Source: an uncultured bacterium (GTDB lineage: Bacteria; Actinomycetota; Coriobacteriia; Coriobacteriales; Eggerthellaceae). Taken from it: DNA of 48,872 nt. Position numbers and translations under genes: made by a program. The notes beneath the pieces were generated by a model. The model was not told the DNA's origin, made no database searches, and was given only the letters and a program-made list of their open reading frames with translations. The stretch covers positions 1-48,872 of the forward strand of contig CAJMPP010000015.1 in assembly GCA_905215325.1 (NCBI GenBank), written 5' to 3'. Positions 32,879 to 41,359 of the stretch are shown in pieces (position 1 is the stretch's first letter; every line of letters starts with the position of its first letter).

Positions 32879-34921
32879 ATGGAAAAAACACTGCAGAACA
32901 TCCTCGGCGAGATCCGCCGCACCAACGCCCCGCTTTCTCCCGATGCACTCGACCGCATCATCCGCACCCGAAATCGCGAGGTAGCCGGCCCCGTCCGCTA
33001 CGTGGCGAAGAAAAAGCTGCTGCCGTTTTATCAGAAAGCGAGGGAGCATCGCCCTGAACAATGGCGCACTTGGGGCGTCTCGCCCGCCGAAGAGGCCCTG
33101 CTCGTGCGAACACTGCAGGTCAAACCGCGCCGCACCGCGTCCGGCGTGGCTACCGTCACCGTGCTCACGAAGCCCTGGCCGTGCTCAAGCGCGTGTCTGT
33201 ACTGCCCCAACGATGTGCGCATGCCCAAAAGCTACCTGCACGACGAGCCGGCCTGCCAACGCGCAGAGCGCAACTGGTTCGACCCGTATCTGCAGGTTAC
33301 TGCCCGTTTGCACACGCTGCATCAAATGGGGCACGTCACCGACAAGGTGGAGCTCATCGTCCTGGGCGGCACCTGGAGCGACTACCCGGAGACATACCAA
33401 ATCTGGTACATGCACGAGCTGTTCCGCGCCCTGAACGACATGAGCCGCGAAACCACGGTGGGACGCGAATCCGAAACGCGCCGCGAGCAATATCAAAACG
33501 CCGGCATAGCCTGCGAACGCGAAGACCTTACCGACTGGGCCTCCGAAGCGCAAGCCCGCGTCACCGCAGGCGACGCCTCATATAACGAAACGGTTCGAAG
33601 GCTATACGCCTGCGGAACCCGCGTAGGCGATGTCAGATTGCACGCCCGAACGGATGGCAGCAATGCTGCAACCAACGGCTCTCTCGCTAACTGCGCCGTA
33701 ATCAGCGATACGCAGAAAGCCAACCCGGAACCGGCTGCCCCTGAAGACCCGAAAGATGCAGCTCCCTGCAACGGCTGGGCCGCCGTCGCACAATGGCAAA
33801 CCGCGACGTTTTCCCAGTTGGAAGCCCTGCAACGCGAAAACGAGGCCGCAGAGCACCGCTGCGTGGGCCTTGTCGTGGAAACCCGCCCCGACGCCGTTTC
33901 GCCCAAACGGCTTGCCATGCTGCGTCGCTTGGGCTGCACGAAGCTGCAGATGGGCATCCAAAGCCTTAACGAGCGCATCCTTGCCGCGAACCATCGGGAC
34001 ATCGGCGTCGATCGCATGCAGCAGGCCTTCGAGCTCGCCCGCATCTTCGGCTTCAAAACGCACGCGCACTTCATGACGAACCTGCTCGGCGCAACGCCCG
34101 AAAGCGACGCCGTCGATTATCGGCGCATGGTCGAGCATCCCGCCTTCAAGCCCGACGAGATCAAGCTGTACCCCTGCGCGCTTGTGGACGGCACGGGGCT
34201 GGTCGCACATTGGCGCGACGGCAGCTGGCGCCCCTACACCGAGCAGGAGCTTGTCAACCTGCTAGCCGAAGACGTATTGGTCACGCCGCCGTTCACGCGC
34301 ATATCGCGCATGATCCGCGACATCTCGGCGCACGACATCATGACCGGCAACAAGAAGGTGAACCTGCGCCAGCTGGTCGACCTGGAGCTTTCGCGCCGCG
34401 ACGTGCCCGTGCAGGAGATCCGTTCGCGCGAAATCGCCTTCGGAGCTGCCGCAAACGACGAGCTCTCGCTCTCCGAAATCGAGTACGAAACCACGAACAC
34501 CCGCGAGGTGTTCTTGCAATGGGTCGCTCCCGGCAATCGCATCGCAGGCTTCCTGCGCCTGTCCATGCCGAACGCCGACTACGTCGGCGCACACGCCGCC
34601 GACCTGCCTATCGATGCCGGCGAGGCCATGATCCGCGAGGTGCACGTATACGGACGCGTTGCCGGCTTGCACCAAGGCGGCGAGAACGCCCAGCACCGAG
34701 GACTCGGCCGCACGCTCATCGAACGAGCCTGCGATATCGCCCGCGAAAACGGCTACACCGCCATAAACGTGATCAGCGCCATCGGCACACGCGGCTATTA
34801 CCGCAAGCAAGGCTTCACCGACAACAGCTTGTATCAACGTCGAGCGTTAAACACCGTTATCGTGCATACACCTGAGGATTCAAGCAATCAACCGGAATCC
34901 GACCCTGCACGGCGTCAATAG
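32879..34921 (+). CDS. elp3: Elp3-family radical SAM / GNAT tRNA wobble-uridine carboxymethylase
   Basis: A 680-residue homologue of the Elongator catalytic subunit. The N-terminal helices precede a radical SAM domain with Cys102, Cys106 and Cys109 in PCSSACLYCPND and the Elp3 block NWFDPYLQVTARLHTLHQMGH, followed by VELIVLGGTWSDYPETYQ and VVETRPDAV. A ~130-residue hydrophilic insert (about 215-345) separates these last two blocks. The C-terminal GNAT acetyltransferase domain includes HRGLGRTLIERACDIARENGY and RGYYRKQGF. Elp3 uses acetyl-CoA and radical SAM chemistry to put a carboxymethyl group on U34. The frame is open from 32777, but the conserved MEKTLQNILGEIRR start and the -10 position favour 32879. 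Its 3' end overlaps the convergent dehydrogenase gene. Confidence 0.93.
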   Translation: MEKTLQNILGEIRRTNAPLSPDALDRIIRTRNREVAGPVRYVAKKKLLPFYQKAREHRPEQWRTWGVSPAEEALLVRTLQVKPRRTASGVATVTVLTKPWPCSSACLYCPNDVRMPKSYLHDEPACQRAERNWFDPYLQVTARLHTLHQMGHVTDKVELIVLGGTWSDYPETYQIWYMHELFRALNDMSRETTVGRESETRREQYQNAGIACEREDLTDWASEAQARVTAGDASYNETVRRLYACGTRVGDVRLHARTDGSNAATNGSLANCAVISDTQKANPEPAAPEDPKDAAPCNGWAAVAQWQTATFSQLEALQRENEAAEHRCVGLVVETRPDAVSPKRLAMLRRLGCTKLQMGIQSLNERILAANHRDIGVDRMQQAFELARIFGFKTHAHFMTNLLGATPESDAVDYRRMVEHPAFKPDEIKLYPCALVDGTGLVAHWRDGSWRPYTEQELVNLLAEDVLVTPPFTRISRMIRDISAHDIMTGNKKVNLRQLVDLELSRRDVPVQEIRSREIAFGAAANDELSLSEIEYETTNTREVFLQWVAPGNRIAGFLRLSMPNADYVGAHAADLPIDAGEAMIREVHVYGRVAGLHQGGENAQHRGLGRTLIERACDIARENGYTAINVISAIGTRGYYRKQGFTDNSLYQRRALNTVIVHTPEDSSNQPESDPARRQ

Positions 34922-35834
34922 CAGCCTGCATAGCGCGTTCGCGCAGCTCGCGCCCCGATTCCTCCGACCAATACGCCGCATGCGCCGAAAGCACGGTGTG
35001 CGGCGCCTTCATGATGGGATGATCGAAGTCGAAAGGCTGCTCCTGCTCGAATACGTCCAAGCCAGCACCCCACAGCTTGTCCTCGCACAGCGCTTGCGCA
35101 AGCGCCACGATATCCACCACGGCGCCGCGAGCGGTATTCACCAATACAGCATCCGGTTTCATGAGAGCTAACCGCTCAGCATTGATAAGATGATGGGTTT
35201 CAGGCGTCAAAGCCGTATGCAGGCTCACCACGTCCGCCGTCTGCAATAGCTCTTCCAAGCGCAGCACAGGATAGCCTTCGGGGGTACGTCGCCCAGGCTT
35301 CAAGCTACGCGACCAGCACACCACCTCAAAGCCCAGACCAGCAGCCTTCTTTGCCGCCGCTCTGCCGATTTCCCCCATGCCTACGACGCCGAACACGCGG
35401 CCACGGCACTGCCCGAGCGGCCGCGTGCGCGCATAATCCCACACGCCGCGGCGCATGTCTGCATCAAGCTCGTTGATTCGACGCAAAACCGAAAGCGTCA
35501 GCGTAATGGCGTGGTCGGACACCACTTCCGTGCCGTATCCGGGCACGTTGCAAACGGCAACGCCATGCTCGGTAGCAGCTTCCACATCGATCTCATCGTA
35601 CCCGACCCCCGTGCGGCTGACCGCCTTCAGGTTCGGACAAGCTTCGAACACCTCGCGTGGGAACATCGCATACGACGTCACTGCCGCATCGGCGCCGGTC
35701 TCCAACAATCCGTTGATAACCGCCTGAGCGGTGCGGCCGCGCGTGACCTCGAATTCAATGCCCGCATCCCGGGCCATAGCCTCTTCCAGGTTGTTATCCT
35801 CGAAATCGGTGTCGACCGCTACGATCTTCGGCAT
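34857..35834 (-). CDS. D-isomer-specific 2-hydroxyacid dehydrogenase
   Basis: A ~325-residue NAD-dependent dehydrogenase of the CtBP/phosphoglycerate-dehydrogenase-like group. A Rossmann motif GVVGMGEIGRAAAKKA lies near 145. The catalytic Arg is in NTARGAVVD, the Glu in DVFEQEQPFDFDHP and the His in LSAHAAYWSEES. It reduces a 2-keto acid or the reverse; the substrate is not evident from sequence. It differs from the true SerA at 40.1 kb in lacking an ACT domain. I prefer the ATG at 35834 (GGAG upstream) over 35849. The last 65 bases overlap elp3 tail to tail. Confidence 0.88.
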   Translation of the reverse strand: MPKIVAVDTDFEDNNLEEAMARDAGIEFEVTRGRTAQAVINGLLETGADAAVTSYAMFPREVFEACPNLKAVSRTGVGYDEIDVEAATEHGVAVCNVPGYGTEVVSDHAITLTLSVLRRINELDADMRRGVWDYARTRPLGQCRGRVFGVVGMGEIGRAAAKKAAGLGFEVVCWSRSLKPGRRTPEGYPVLRLEELLQTADVVSLHTALTPETHHLINAERLALMKPDAVLVNTARGAVVDIVALAQALCEDKLWGAGLDVFEQEQPFDFDHPIMKAPHTVLSAHAAYWSEESGRELRERAMQAAIDAVQGRIPVDCLNPQVYAR

Positions 35835-35857
35835 ATCCACTCCCGTCATCGCCCTTA

Positions 35858-36268
35858 TCAGGCGTTAGCTTGCTCGGCCATTTCCTTCAAGTCCGACAAG
35901 TCGGTAGGGTCATCGGGCAAATCGATCCCATACGCATCCGCGATCGCCCGAGCCTGCTCCACGCGCAACGACGCCAACGCTCCTTGTTTTGCCTGCGTCA
36001 GATATTCAGACGAGAGCAGCAAGCTCCGCGCAATGAACTCCGTTACGCGCGGATCGGTGCCGGACACCTGCAGCACGCCGACGACGGATTCCGGTGCCAA
36101 CGACAGCAAACTTGCGCCATCCATCCCAACGGCATTCCCAACAACCTCGTCAAGCGTATCGGCCGCCTCCTTCGGATCTTCGTCCTCGTCGGTAACACGC
36201 CGCAGGCTTTTAAACATCGCCTGGTAAAACGCCAGCAGCAACTTCATCAGATAGTCTTGCTCGAACAT
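35858..36268 (-). CDS. DUF6483-like small helical protein
   Basis: A 136-residue acidic protein beginning MFEQDYLMKLLLAFYQAMFKSL, which resembles the conserved opening of the DUF6483 family. The remainder is predicted helical with DEDPKEAADTLDEVVG and SLLLSSEYLTQAKQG. No membrane segment or catalytic motif is seen. TAGGAG before its ATG overlaps the ruvB stop codon, so it is read as the last but one gene of the ruv transcription unit, ahead of the dehydrogenase. Function unknown; family assignment is by memory of the N-terminal pattern. Confidence 0.7.
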   Translation of the reverse strand: MFEQDYLMKLLLAFYQAMFKSLRRVTDEDEDPKEAADTLDEVVGNAVGMDGASLLSLAPESVVGVLQVSGTDPRVTEFIARSLLLSSEYLTQAKQGALASLRVEQARAIADAYGIDLPDDPTDLSDLKEMAEQANA

Positions 36269-36277
36269 CGGCTGCTC

Positions 36278-37378
36278 CTAGCTATTCGTCGGTTCGTGAA
36301 AAATCCCCAAGTGCTCATACGCCCGCTCGGTTGCCTGGCGGCCCTTCGGCGTACGGATGAGCAGACCCTGCTGCATCAGATACGGCTCGTACACGTCCTC
36401 AAGCGTATCCGGGTCCTCGGCTAGCGCCGATGCCAACGTGGTCAGCCCCACCGGACGTCCGCCGAACTGCACGCATAGCAGCTCCAAAATACGATTGTCC
36501 ACCGCATCCAACCCCAACGGGTCCACCTCGAAAAAGCTCAACGCCTGCGCGGACACGTCCTCGTCGATGACGCCGTTGCCCCGCACCTGCGCCCAATCAC
36601 GCACGCGCTTGAGCATACGGTTGGCCAAACGAGGCGTGCCGCGGCTGCGACGCGCGATCTCCAGCGCGCCATCATACGAGATGGGCACATCCAAAATGGA
36701 GGCGGAGCGCTGTACGATGGAAGCCAGTTCCTCAGGCGTGTAATACTGCAGACGGAACGCGATGCCGAAACGATCGCGCAAAGGCCCGGTAAGCAGACCT
36801 GTGCGGGTAGTGGCGCCGATCAGCGTGAACCGTGGCAGGTCCAAGCGGATGGAACGAGCCGCCGGCCCCTTGCCCACAACGATATCCAGGGCGAAATCCT
36901 CAAGCGCGGGGTAGAGAACCTCTTCCACCATACGGTTCAAACGATGAATCTCATCGATGAACAGCACATCGCCCTCTTCGAGATTCGTGAGAATCGCAGC
37001 AAGGTCTCCCGTGCGCTCGATGGCTGGACCGCTGGTGGTTTTGATGTTCGCGCCCAACTCGTTGGCCACCACGGTGGCAAGGGTGGTCTTGCCCAGGCCC
37101 GGAGGTCCCGAGAACAAGATATGATCCGCCACATCCCCACGCTCCTGCGCAGCTTGGATCAAGATAGCAAGCGACTCCTTGATCTTCGTCTGACCAAGAT
37201 AGTCGCCCAGCCGCTTCGGTCGCAAACTGCGATCAAGCGCAAGGTCATCCTCCGTCAAATCCGGCGTAACCGCACGCTGCGAGGGGTCGGTCGCACCAAC
37301 GGAAGCCGACGAGGATCCGCCGTCAAAGCCCGGACCCGCCTCGAATACCATTCCCTCTATTTTCACTCCATCAGCCAA
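36278..37378 (-). CDS. ruvB: Holliday junction branch migration DNA helicase RuvB
   Basis: A 366-residue AAA+ motor that drives branch migration with RuvA. A ~45-residue variable head precedes DRSLRPKRLGDYLGQ; Walker A is GPPGLGKTT, Walker B is FIDEIHRLNRMVEEVLYPALED, sensor 1 is GATTRTGLLTGPLRDRFG, and the C-terminal winged helix has GGRPVGLTTLASALAED. The frame begins at a TTG codon (37378) with CGGAG eight bases upstream; an in-frame GTG (fifth codon) and ATG (tenth codon) follow, so the exact start is uncertain. A 165-base gap without a gene separates it from ruvA. Confidence 0.96.
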   Translation of the reverse strand: MADGVKIEGMVFEAGPGFDGGSSSASVGATDPSQRAVTPDLTEDDLALDRSLRPKRLGDYLGQTKIKESLAILIQAAQERGDVADHILFSGPPGLGKTTLATVVANELGANIKTTSGPAIERTGDLAAILTNLEEGDVLFIDEIHRLNRMVEEVLYPALEDFALDIVVGKGPAARSIRLDLPRFTLIGATTRTGLLTGPLRDRFGIAFRLQYYTPEELASIVQRSASILDVPISYDGALEIARRSRGTPRLANRMLKRVRDWAQVRGNGVIDEDVSAQALSFFEVDPLGLDAVDNRILELLCVQFGGRPVGLTTLASALAEDPDTLEDVYEPYLMQQGLLIRTPKGRQATERAYEHLGIFHEPTNS

Positions 37379-37543
37379 AGCTCAAGCTCCGTCATCCATA
37401 TAACTTCCGGGTCGCCTTGCCTTCGCTGAACGCGGAAGCACCCCGCACCCCGCATCGTCGCGCAAGCCTCTACGCCCTTCCATCAAGGAGGGCCGCTCGG
37501 CTCGAACGAACCAAAGCATCAGCCAAGGCAACGACGCAACCCG

Positions 37544-38152
37544 TTATTTGCCCAAACGTTTCAAGGCGTATTTTATCAACGCGTTTTCATCCGCGTCTTC
37601 GGGAGCGCCCTTTAACGCAACTTCTGCCTCCGCAGAGGCGAAACCCAACGCCAGCAACGCCTCGCGGGCGGCCTTAAGCCGTTCGGCCGCAGCCGCAGCC
37701 GCAGCCGCCGAAGCGGGCACGCCCGAGGTATCAAACAGGCTTGCCAACCCCTGATCGAACGAGCCTTTCAGCTCCAAGATGATACGCGATGCCGTCTTCT
37801 TGCCCACGCCCGGGATCTTCTGCACTGCAGCCACATCCTGTGCCTGCACGGCAGCCACCAAGGCTTCGGGCGCGAACGAGGATAGCGCTGCCAACGCAAC
37901 CTTCGGCCCCACGCCGCTGACCCCGATCAGACGCTCGAAAAGCGCTTTCTCCTCAAGCGTTAAAAAGCCGTACAATGCGATGCCGTTATCGGACACCTGC
38001 AGATACGTGTGCACCTGAACAGGATCGCCCACTGCCGGCAGCTTCGAAAGCGCACCTTGCGACATGCCGACGGCATAGCCGACGCCCTGCACGTCGATAT
38101 ATGCGCATGCGGCGGTCTTGCCCGCCAGCGCACCCTTCAGAAATGCGATCAT
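37544..38152 (-). CDS. ruvA: Holliday junction DNA-binding protein RuvA
   Basis: A 202-residue protein. An OB-fold (1-65) begins MIAFLKGALAGKTAACAYIDVQGVGYAV, two helix-hairpin-helix motifs follow (LIGVSGVGPKVALAALS and IPGVGKKTASRIILELKG), then an Ala-rich flexible linker (SAAAAAAAAERLKAA) and domain III that contacts RuvB. AAGGAGG lies before the ATG. Its start overlaps the end of ruvC by four bases. Confidence 0.96.
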   Translation of the reverse strand: MIAFLKGALAGKTAACAYIDVQGVGYAVGMSQGALSKLPAVGDPVQVHTYLQVSDNGIALYGFLTLEEKALFERLIGVSGVGPKVALAALSSFAPEALVAAVQAQDVAAVQKIPGVGKKTASRIILELKGSFDQGLASLFDTSGVPASAAAAAAAAERLKAAREALLALGFASAEAEVALKGAPEDADENALIKYALKRLGK

Positions 38153-38757
38153 CGCCCTCCTTCCTCCAAAATCTTACGAGCCGCCGCACCGACGGCTCCG
38201 CCCGTACCCGCGCCCGCCATCACGCGGCCACGCGCCTCAAGCTTCGCCAATGCGTTAGCGCCGCCGACTCCCCCGTACCCTTCGTGAGTGGTGTAGCAGA
38301 TTGCAGCCGCAAGCGCATCCGAAGCATGATCCGGCTTCGGTTCCACCTGCAGATTCAGCAGCTTCTTCACCATATATTGCACCTGCGTCTTATCGGCCGA
38401 GCCGGTGCCCACCACGGCCATCTTGATCTGCCGCGGCGTGAACTCGCCGACCGAAAGCCCGTGCTGGGCGCATGCCACCAAAGCAGCACCTCGCGCCTGC
38501 CCCGTTGCGAAAGCGGCCGTGATGTTCTGACCGAACCACACGGTCTCGATTCCCAGGCACACGGGCTCGAACCGACTGATCACCGCCGAGATCTGCTCGT
38601 GGATCTTCGCCAAACGCTGCGACAGCTCCACGCCTGCAGGCGTGGATACGCACCCGTACGCCACGCATTCCATACGCGGGCCGCACTGCCGCACCACGCC
38701 CCATCCCGTGTTCGCCAAGCCTGGGTCTATCCCTAGGATCGTTCGAGATTCCGTCAT
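38149..38757 (-). CDS. ruvC: Crossover junction endodeoxyribonuclease RuvC
   Basis: A 202-residue resolvase that cuts Holliday junctions. Acidic active-site residues lie in ILGIDPGLANTGWGV (Asp11), CLGIETVWFG (Glu) and DHASDALAAAICY (two Asp). A Gly/Ala-rich tail of about 25 residues is longer than usual. AAGGTGG precedes the ATG. First gene of the ruvC-ruvA-ruvB order downstream of yebC, a widespread arrangement. Confidence 0.96.
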   Translation of the reverse strand: MTESRTILGIDPGLANTGWGVVRQCGPRMECVAYGCVSTPAGVELSQRLAKIHEQISAVISRFEPVCLGIETVWFGQNITAAFATGQARGAALVACAQHGLSVGEFTPRQIKMAVVGTGSADKTQVQYMVKKLLNLQVEPKPDHASDALAAAICYTTHEGYGGVGGANALAKLEARGRVMAGAGTGGAVGAAARKILEEGGR

Positions 38758-38892
38758 CCGCCCACCTTATCCGTTCAAACATTTGTTCGCGGATATACTA
38801 CCACACGGATGTTCGCATTCCCCCAACGTTTTTCCCGCGCTCATTTCTTTCCAAAACCGCCTGTCCGATACCAGCGAACTAGCGCGAAAAAA

Positions 38893-38915
38893 AAGGCCTC
38901 CCTATCGGAGGCCTT
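38893..38915 (-). terminator. Rho-independent terminator of yebC
   Basis: Arms AAGGCCTCC (38893-38901) and GGAGGCCTT (38907-38915) with a 5-base loop; on the minus strand a run of eight or nine U residues follows. It lies 27 bases past the yebC stop. Confidence 0.92.
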
Positions 38916-38941
38916 CCATTCGCAAAGGATATTCTGCGCGT

Positions 38942-39742
38942 TTACTCGTCCAGAGCAGCAGCGATTTCCTCGGTGATGTCCATGGTGTGGTACACGTTTT
39001 GCAGGTCCTCAAGCTCTTCCAGCTTGTCCACCAGGCGCATGACCTTCTTGGCATCGTTGGCGGTGACGGTTGCGGGCGTGGTGGCCTCCATGGTCATCTC
39101 GGCGCCCTTGACCTGCACGCCCTGCTCTTCCAGGGCTTTCTTCACGGCCATAAGGTCGGACGGCTGGGTGTAGACGATCCACTCCTCGTCGGCGTCCTCG
39201 TAGTCGTCGCCACCGGCCTCGATGACGGCCATCTCGAACTCTTCCTCATCGGCAGCGGCGCCGTTGGGGCCCATGGGATGCTTCTTGTCGCCCGTCTCGA
39301 TCTCCTTGGAGACCATGATCTGGCCCTTGCGCTCGAACATGTAGGAAACGGAACCGGAGGTGCCCAGGTTGCCACCCGCATGGGTGAATGCAGCGCGCAC
39401 GTCAGCGGCGGTGCGGTTGCGGTTGTCGGTCAGCGCCTCGCAGAGGATGGCAACGCCGCAGGGGCCGTAGCCCTCGTAAACGACGGTCTCGTAGTTCGCG
39501 GCGTCCTTGCCGGAACCGAAGGCCTTGTCGATGGCGGTCTTGATCTTGTCCTTGGGCAGGGAGTAGCCCTTGGCCTTGTCGATTGCGGCGGCCAGCGATG
39601 CGTTGTTGTCGGGGTTCGGGTCGCCACCCTCCTTGGCAGCAACGGTGATGTTGCGCGACAGCTTGGAGAACAACGCGGAGCGCTTAGCGTCCTGCGCAGC
39701 CTTGCGATGTTTCGTGGTTGCCCACTTAGAATGCCCTGACAT
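38942..39742 (-). CDS. yebC: YebC/PmpR-family protein
   Basis: A 266-residue member of the YebC family, opening MSGHSKWATTKHRKAAQDAKR, with NPDNNASLAAAIDKAKGYSLPKD and YEGYGPCGVAILCEALTDNRNRT blocks. Members were described as DNA-binding regulators; some are now linked to translation of polyproline stretches on the ribosome. The start at 39742 is fixed by the conserved opening and AAGGGA upstream; the open frame to 40003 is longer by chance. It carries its own terminator, so ruvCAB is probably transcribed separately. Confidence 0.95.
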   Translation of the reverse strand: MSGHSKWATTKHRKAAQDAKRSALFSKLSRNITVAAKEGGDPNPDNNASLAAAIDKAKGYSLPKDKIKTAIDKAFGSGKDAANYETVVYEGYGPCGVAILCEALTDNRNRTAADVRAAFTHAGGNLGTSGSVSYMFERKGQIMVSKEIETGDKKHPMGPNGAAADEEEFEMAVIEAGGDDYEDADEEWIVYTQPSDLMAVKKALEEQGVQVKGAEMTMEATTPATVTANDAKKVMRLVDKLEELEDLQNVYHTMDITEEIAAALDE

Positions 39743-40089
39743 AGCACGTCCCTTCGAATTACAGCAAATACCAGCTGATAATTCTAGCACCCTTGTCAAG
39801 TAACACGCTCCCCGGTCATGCCATTCATACGGTTTGCAAAACGGGAAATCGGCGAAAACGGCCTGGGATGCCGCCGGCATCGCGATTGCCCGATCCCCGA
39901 AGAACGCGCTCGATCGAAAACGCGCGCTCCTTTTCCCAGGCCTCTTCGCATGCGGTTTCGTCATTTGCCACCAAACCCGGCGCAAACCCGCCGACTGCCG
40001 CACCCATCGTTGACTTTGCGTTTCCCCAAACCCACTATATAGCTAGATTTAGTTCGCAAACCGCAACCGCACACGCCAAAGGGGGCTTC

Positions 40090-41256
40090 ATGCGCTACAT
40101 CAACTGCCTGAACAACATCTCCGCCAAGGGAACCAACCTGCTCGGATCCGACTACCAGCTCACCGACGACATCGCGCAGGCTTCCGGCGTGCTCGTGCGC
40201 AGCGCCGCCATGCACGACATGGATCTACCCGAGGGCCTGCTGGCCGTTGCCCGCGCCGGTGCCGGCGTGAACAACATCCCGCTCGACAAATGCGCCGAGG
40301 CCGGCATCGTCGTGTTCAACACCCCCGGCGCCAACGCGAACGCCGTGAAGGAGCTCGTCCTGTGCGGCATGCTGCTGGCAAGCCGCGGCATCCTGCCCGG
40401 CGCCGCCTGGTGCCGCGAGCATGCCGACTCCCCCACCATCGGCAAGGACGCAGAGAAGGCGAAGAAGGCCTTCGCCGGCAAGGAGATCTCCGGCAAGACG
40501 CTCGGCGTCATCGGCCTGGGCGCCATCGGCGCGCTGGTGGCCAACGCCGCCATCGACTTAGGCATGAACGTGCTCGGCTACGACCCTTACGTTTCCGCCG
40601 AGGCCGCTTGGCGCCTGTCCCCCTCCGTCGAACACGTCACCAACCTCGACGACGTCCTGCATCGCAGCGACTACGTCACCATCCACGTGCCCGCCATGGA
40701 TTCTACGCGCGGCATGATCGGCGCGCATGAGCTCGAGGTCGCCAAGCCCGGCTGCGCCGTCATGAACTTCAGCCGCGACACCCTGGTCGACAACGCCGCC
40801 ATGGCCGAGGCCCTCGAGGCCGGTCGCGTAGCCACCTACGCCACCGACTTCGCAACGCCCGAGGTCATGGCCATGCAAAACACCATCGTGCTGCCGCACC
40901 TCGGCGCAAGCACCGCCGAGGCTGAAGACAACTGCGCCATCATGGCAACGCTGCAGATGAAGGATTATCTGGAGAACGGCAATATCAAGAACTCGGTGAA
41001 CTACCCCGCCTGCGACATGGGCCCCATCCCCGCGCAGGGCGGCCGCGTCGCCGTGCTCCACGCCAACGTTCCCGACATGCTCAGCCAGATCACCGGCGTG
41101 TTCGGCGAAGTCGGGGCAAACATCGACAACCTCACGAACAAGGCCCGCGGCAACGCCGCCTACACCATGCTCGACCTCAACGCCCCCGCAACCGACGAGC
41201 TTGTCGCCAAACTCACGGCCATCGAAGGCGTCCATCGCGTCCGCATCGTGAAGTAG
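40090..41256 (+). CDS. serA: D-3-phosphoglycerate dehydrogenase with ACT domain
   Basis: A 388-residue enzyme making 3-phosphohydroxypyruvate, the first step to serine. NAD-binding GVIGLGAIGALVANAA lies near 140; a ~320-388 ACT regulatory domain (RVAVLHANVPDMLSQITGVFGEVGANIDNL) likely senses serine. Catalytic regions are NFSRDTLVD, DFATPEVM and LPHLGASTAEAEDN. GGGGG precedes the ATG at 40090; an open frame from 39793 lacks support. Upstream, ACTATATAGC (40029-40038) may be its -10 region. With thrH it could complete most of serine synthesis; no serC is in the window. Confidence 0.92.
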   Translation: MRYINCLNNISAKGTNLLGSDYQLTDDIAQASGVLVRSAAMHDMDLPEGLLAVARAGAGVNNIPLDKCAEAGIVVFNTPGANANAVKELVLCGMLLASRGILPGAAWCREHADSPTIGKDAEKAKKAFAGKEISGKTLGVIGLGAIGALVANAAIDLGMNVLGYDPYVSAEAAWRLSPSVEHVTNLDDVLHRSDYVTIHVPAMDSTRGMIGAHELEVAKPGCAVMNFSRDTLVDNAAMAEALEAGRVATYATDFATPEVMAMQNTIVLPHLGASTAEAEDNCAIMATLQMKDYLENGNIKNSVNYPACDMGPIPAQGGRVAVLHANVPDMLSQITGVFGEVGANIDNLTNKARGNAAYTMLDLNAPATDELVAKLTAIEGVHRVRIVK

Positions 41257-41281
41257 CGAACGGCTTCCCTCGCATCATGCG

Positions 41282-41319
41282 AACGGGGGCGCGGCTCAAA
41301 ACCAAGCCGCGCCCCCGTT
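41282..41319 (+). terminator. Terminator of serA
   Basis: Perfect 15-bp arms AACGGGGGCGCGGCT (41282-41296) and complement (41305-41319) followed by TTAATT, 26 bases past the stop. Confidence 0.88.
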
Positions 41320-41359
41320 TAATTATCGAAATCCCAGCTCAAGCAGCCATCTAGGCAGC

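Noticed and set aside
41282..41320. Riboswitch or attenuator for mnmA
   Set aside because: It lies at the 3' ends of serA and mnmA and is a simple terminator hairpin.
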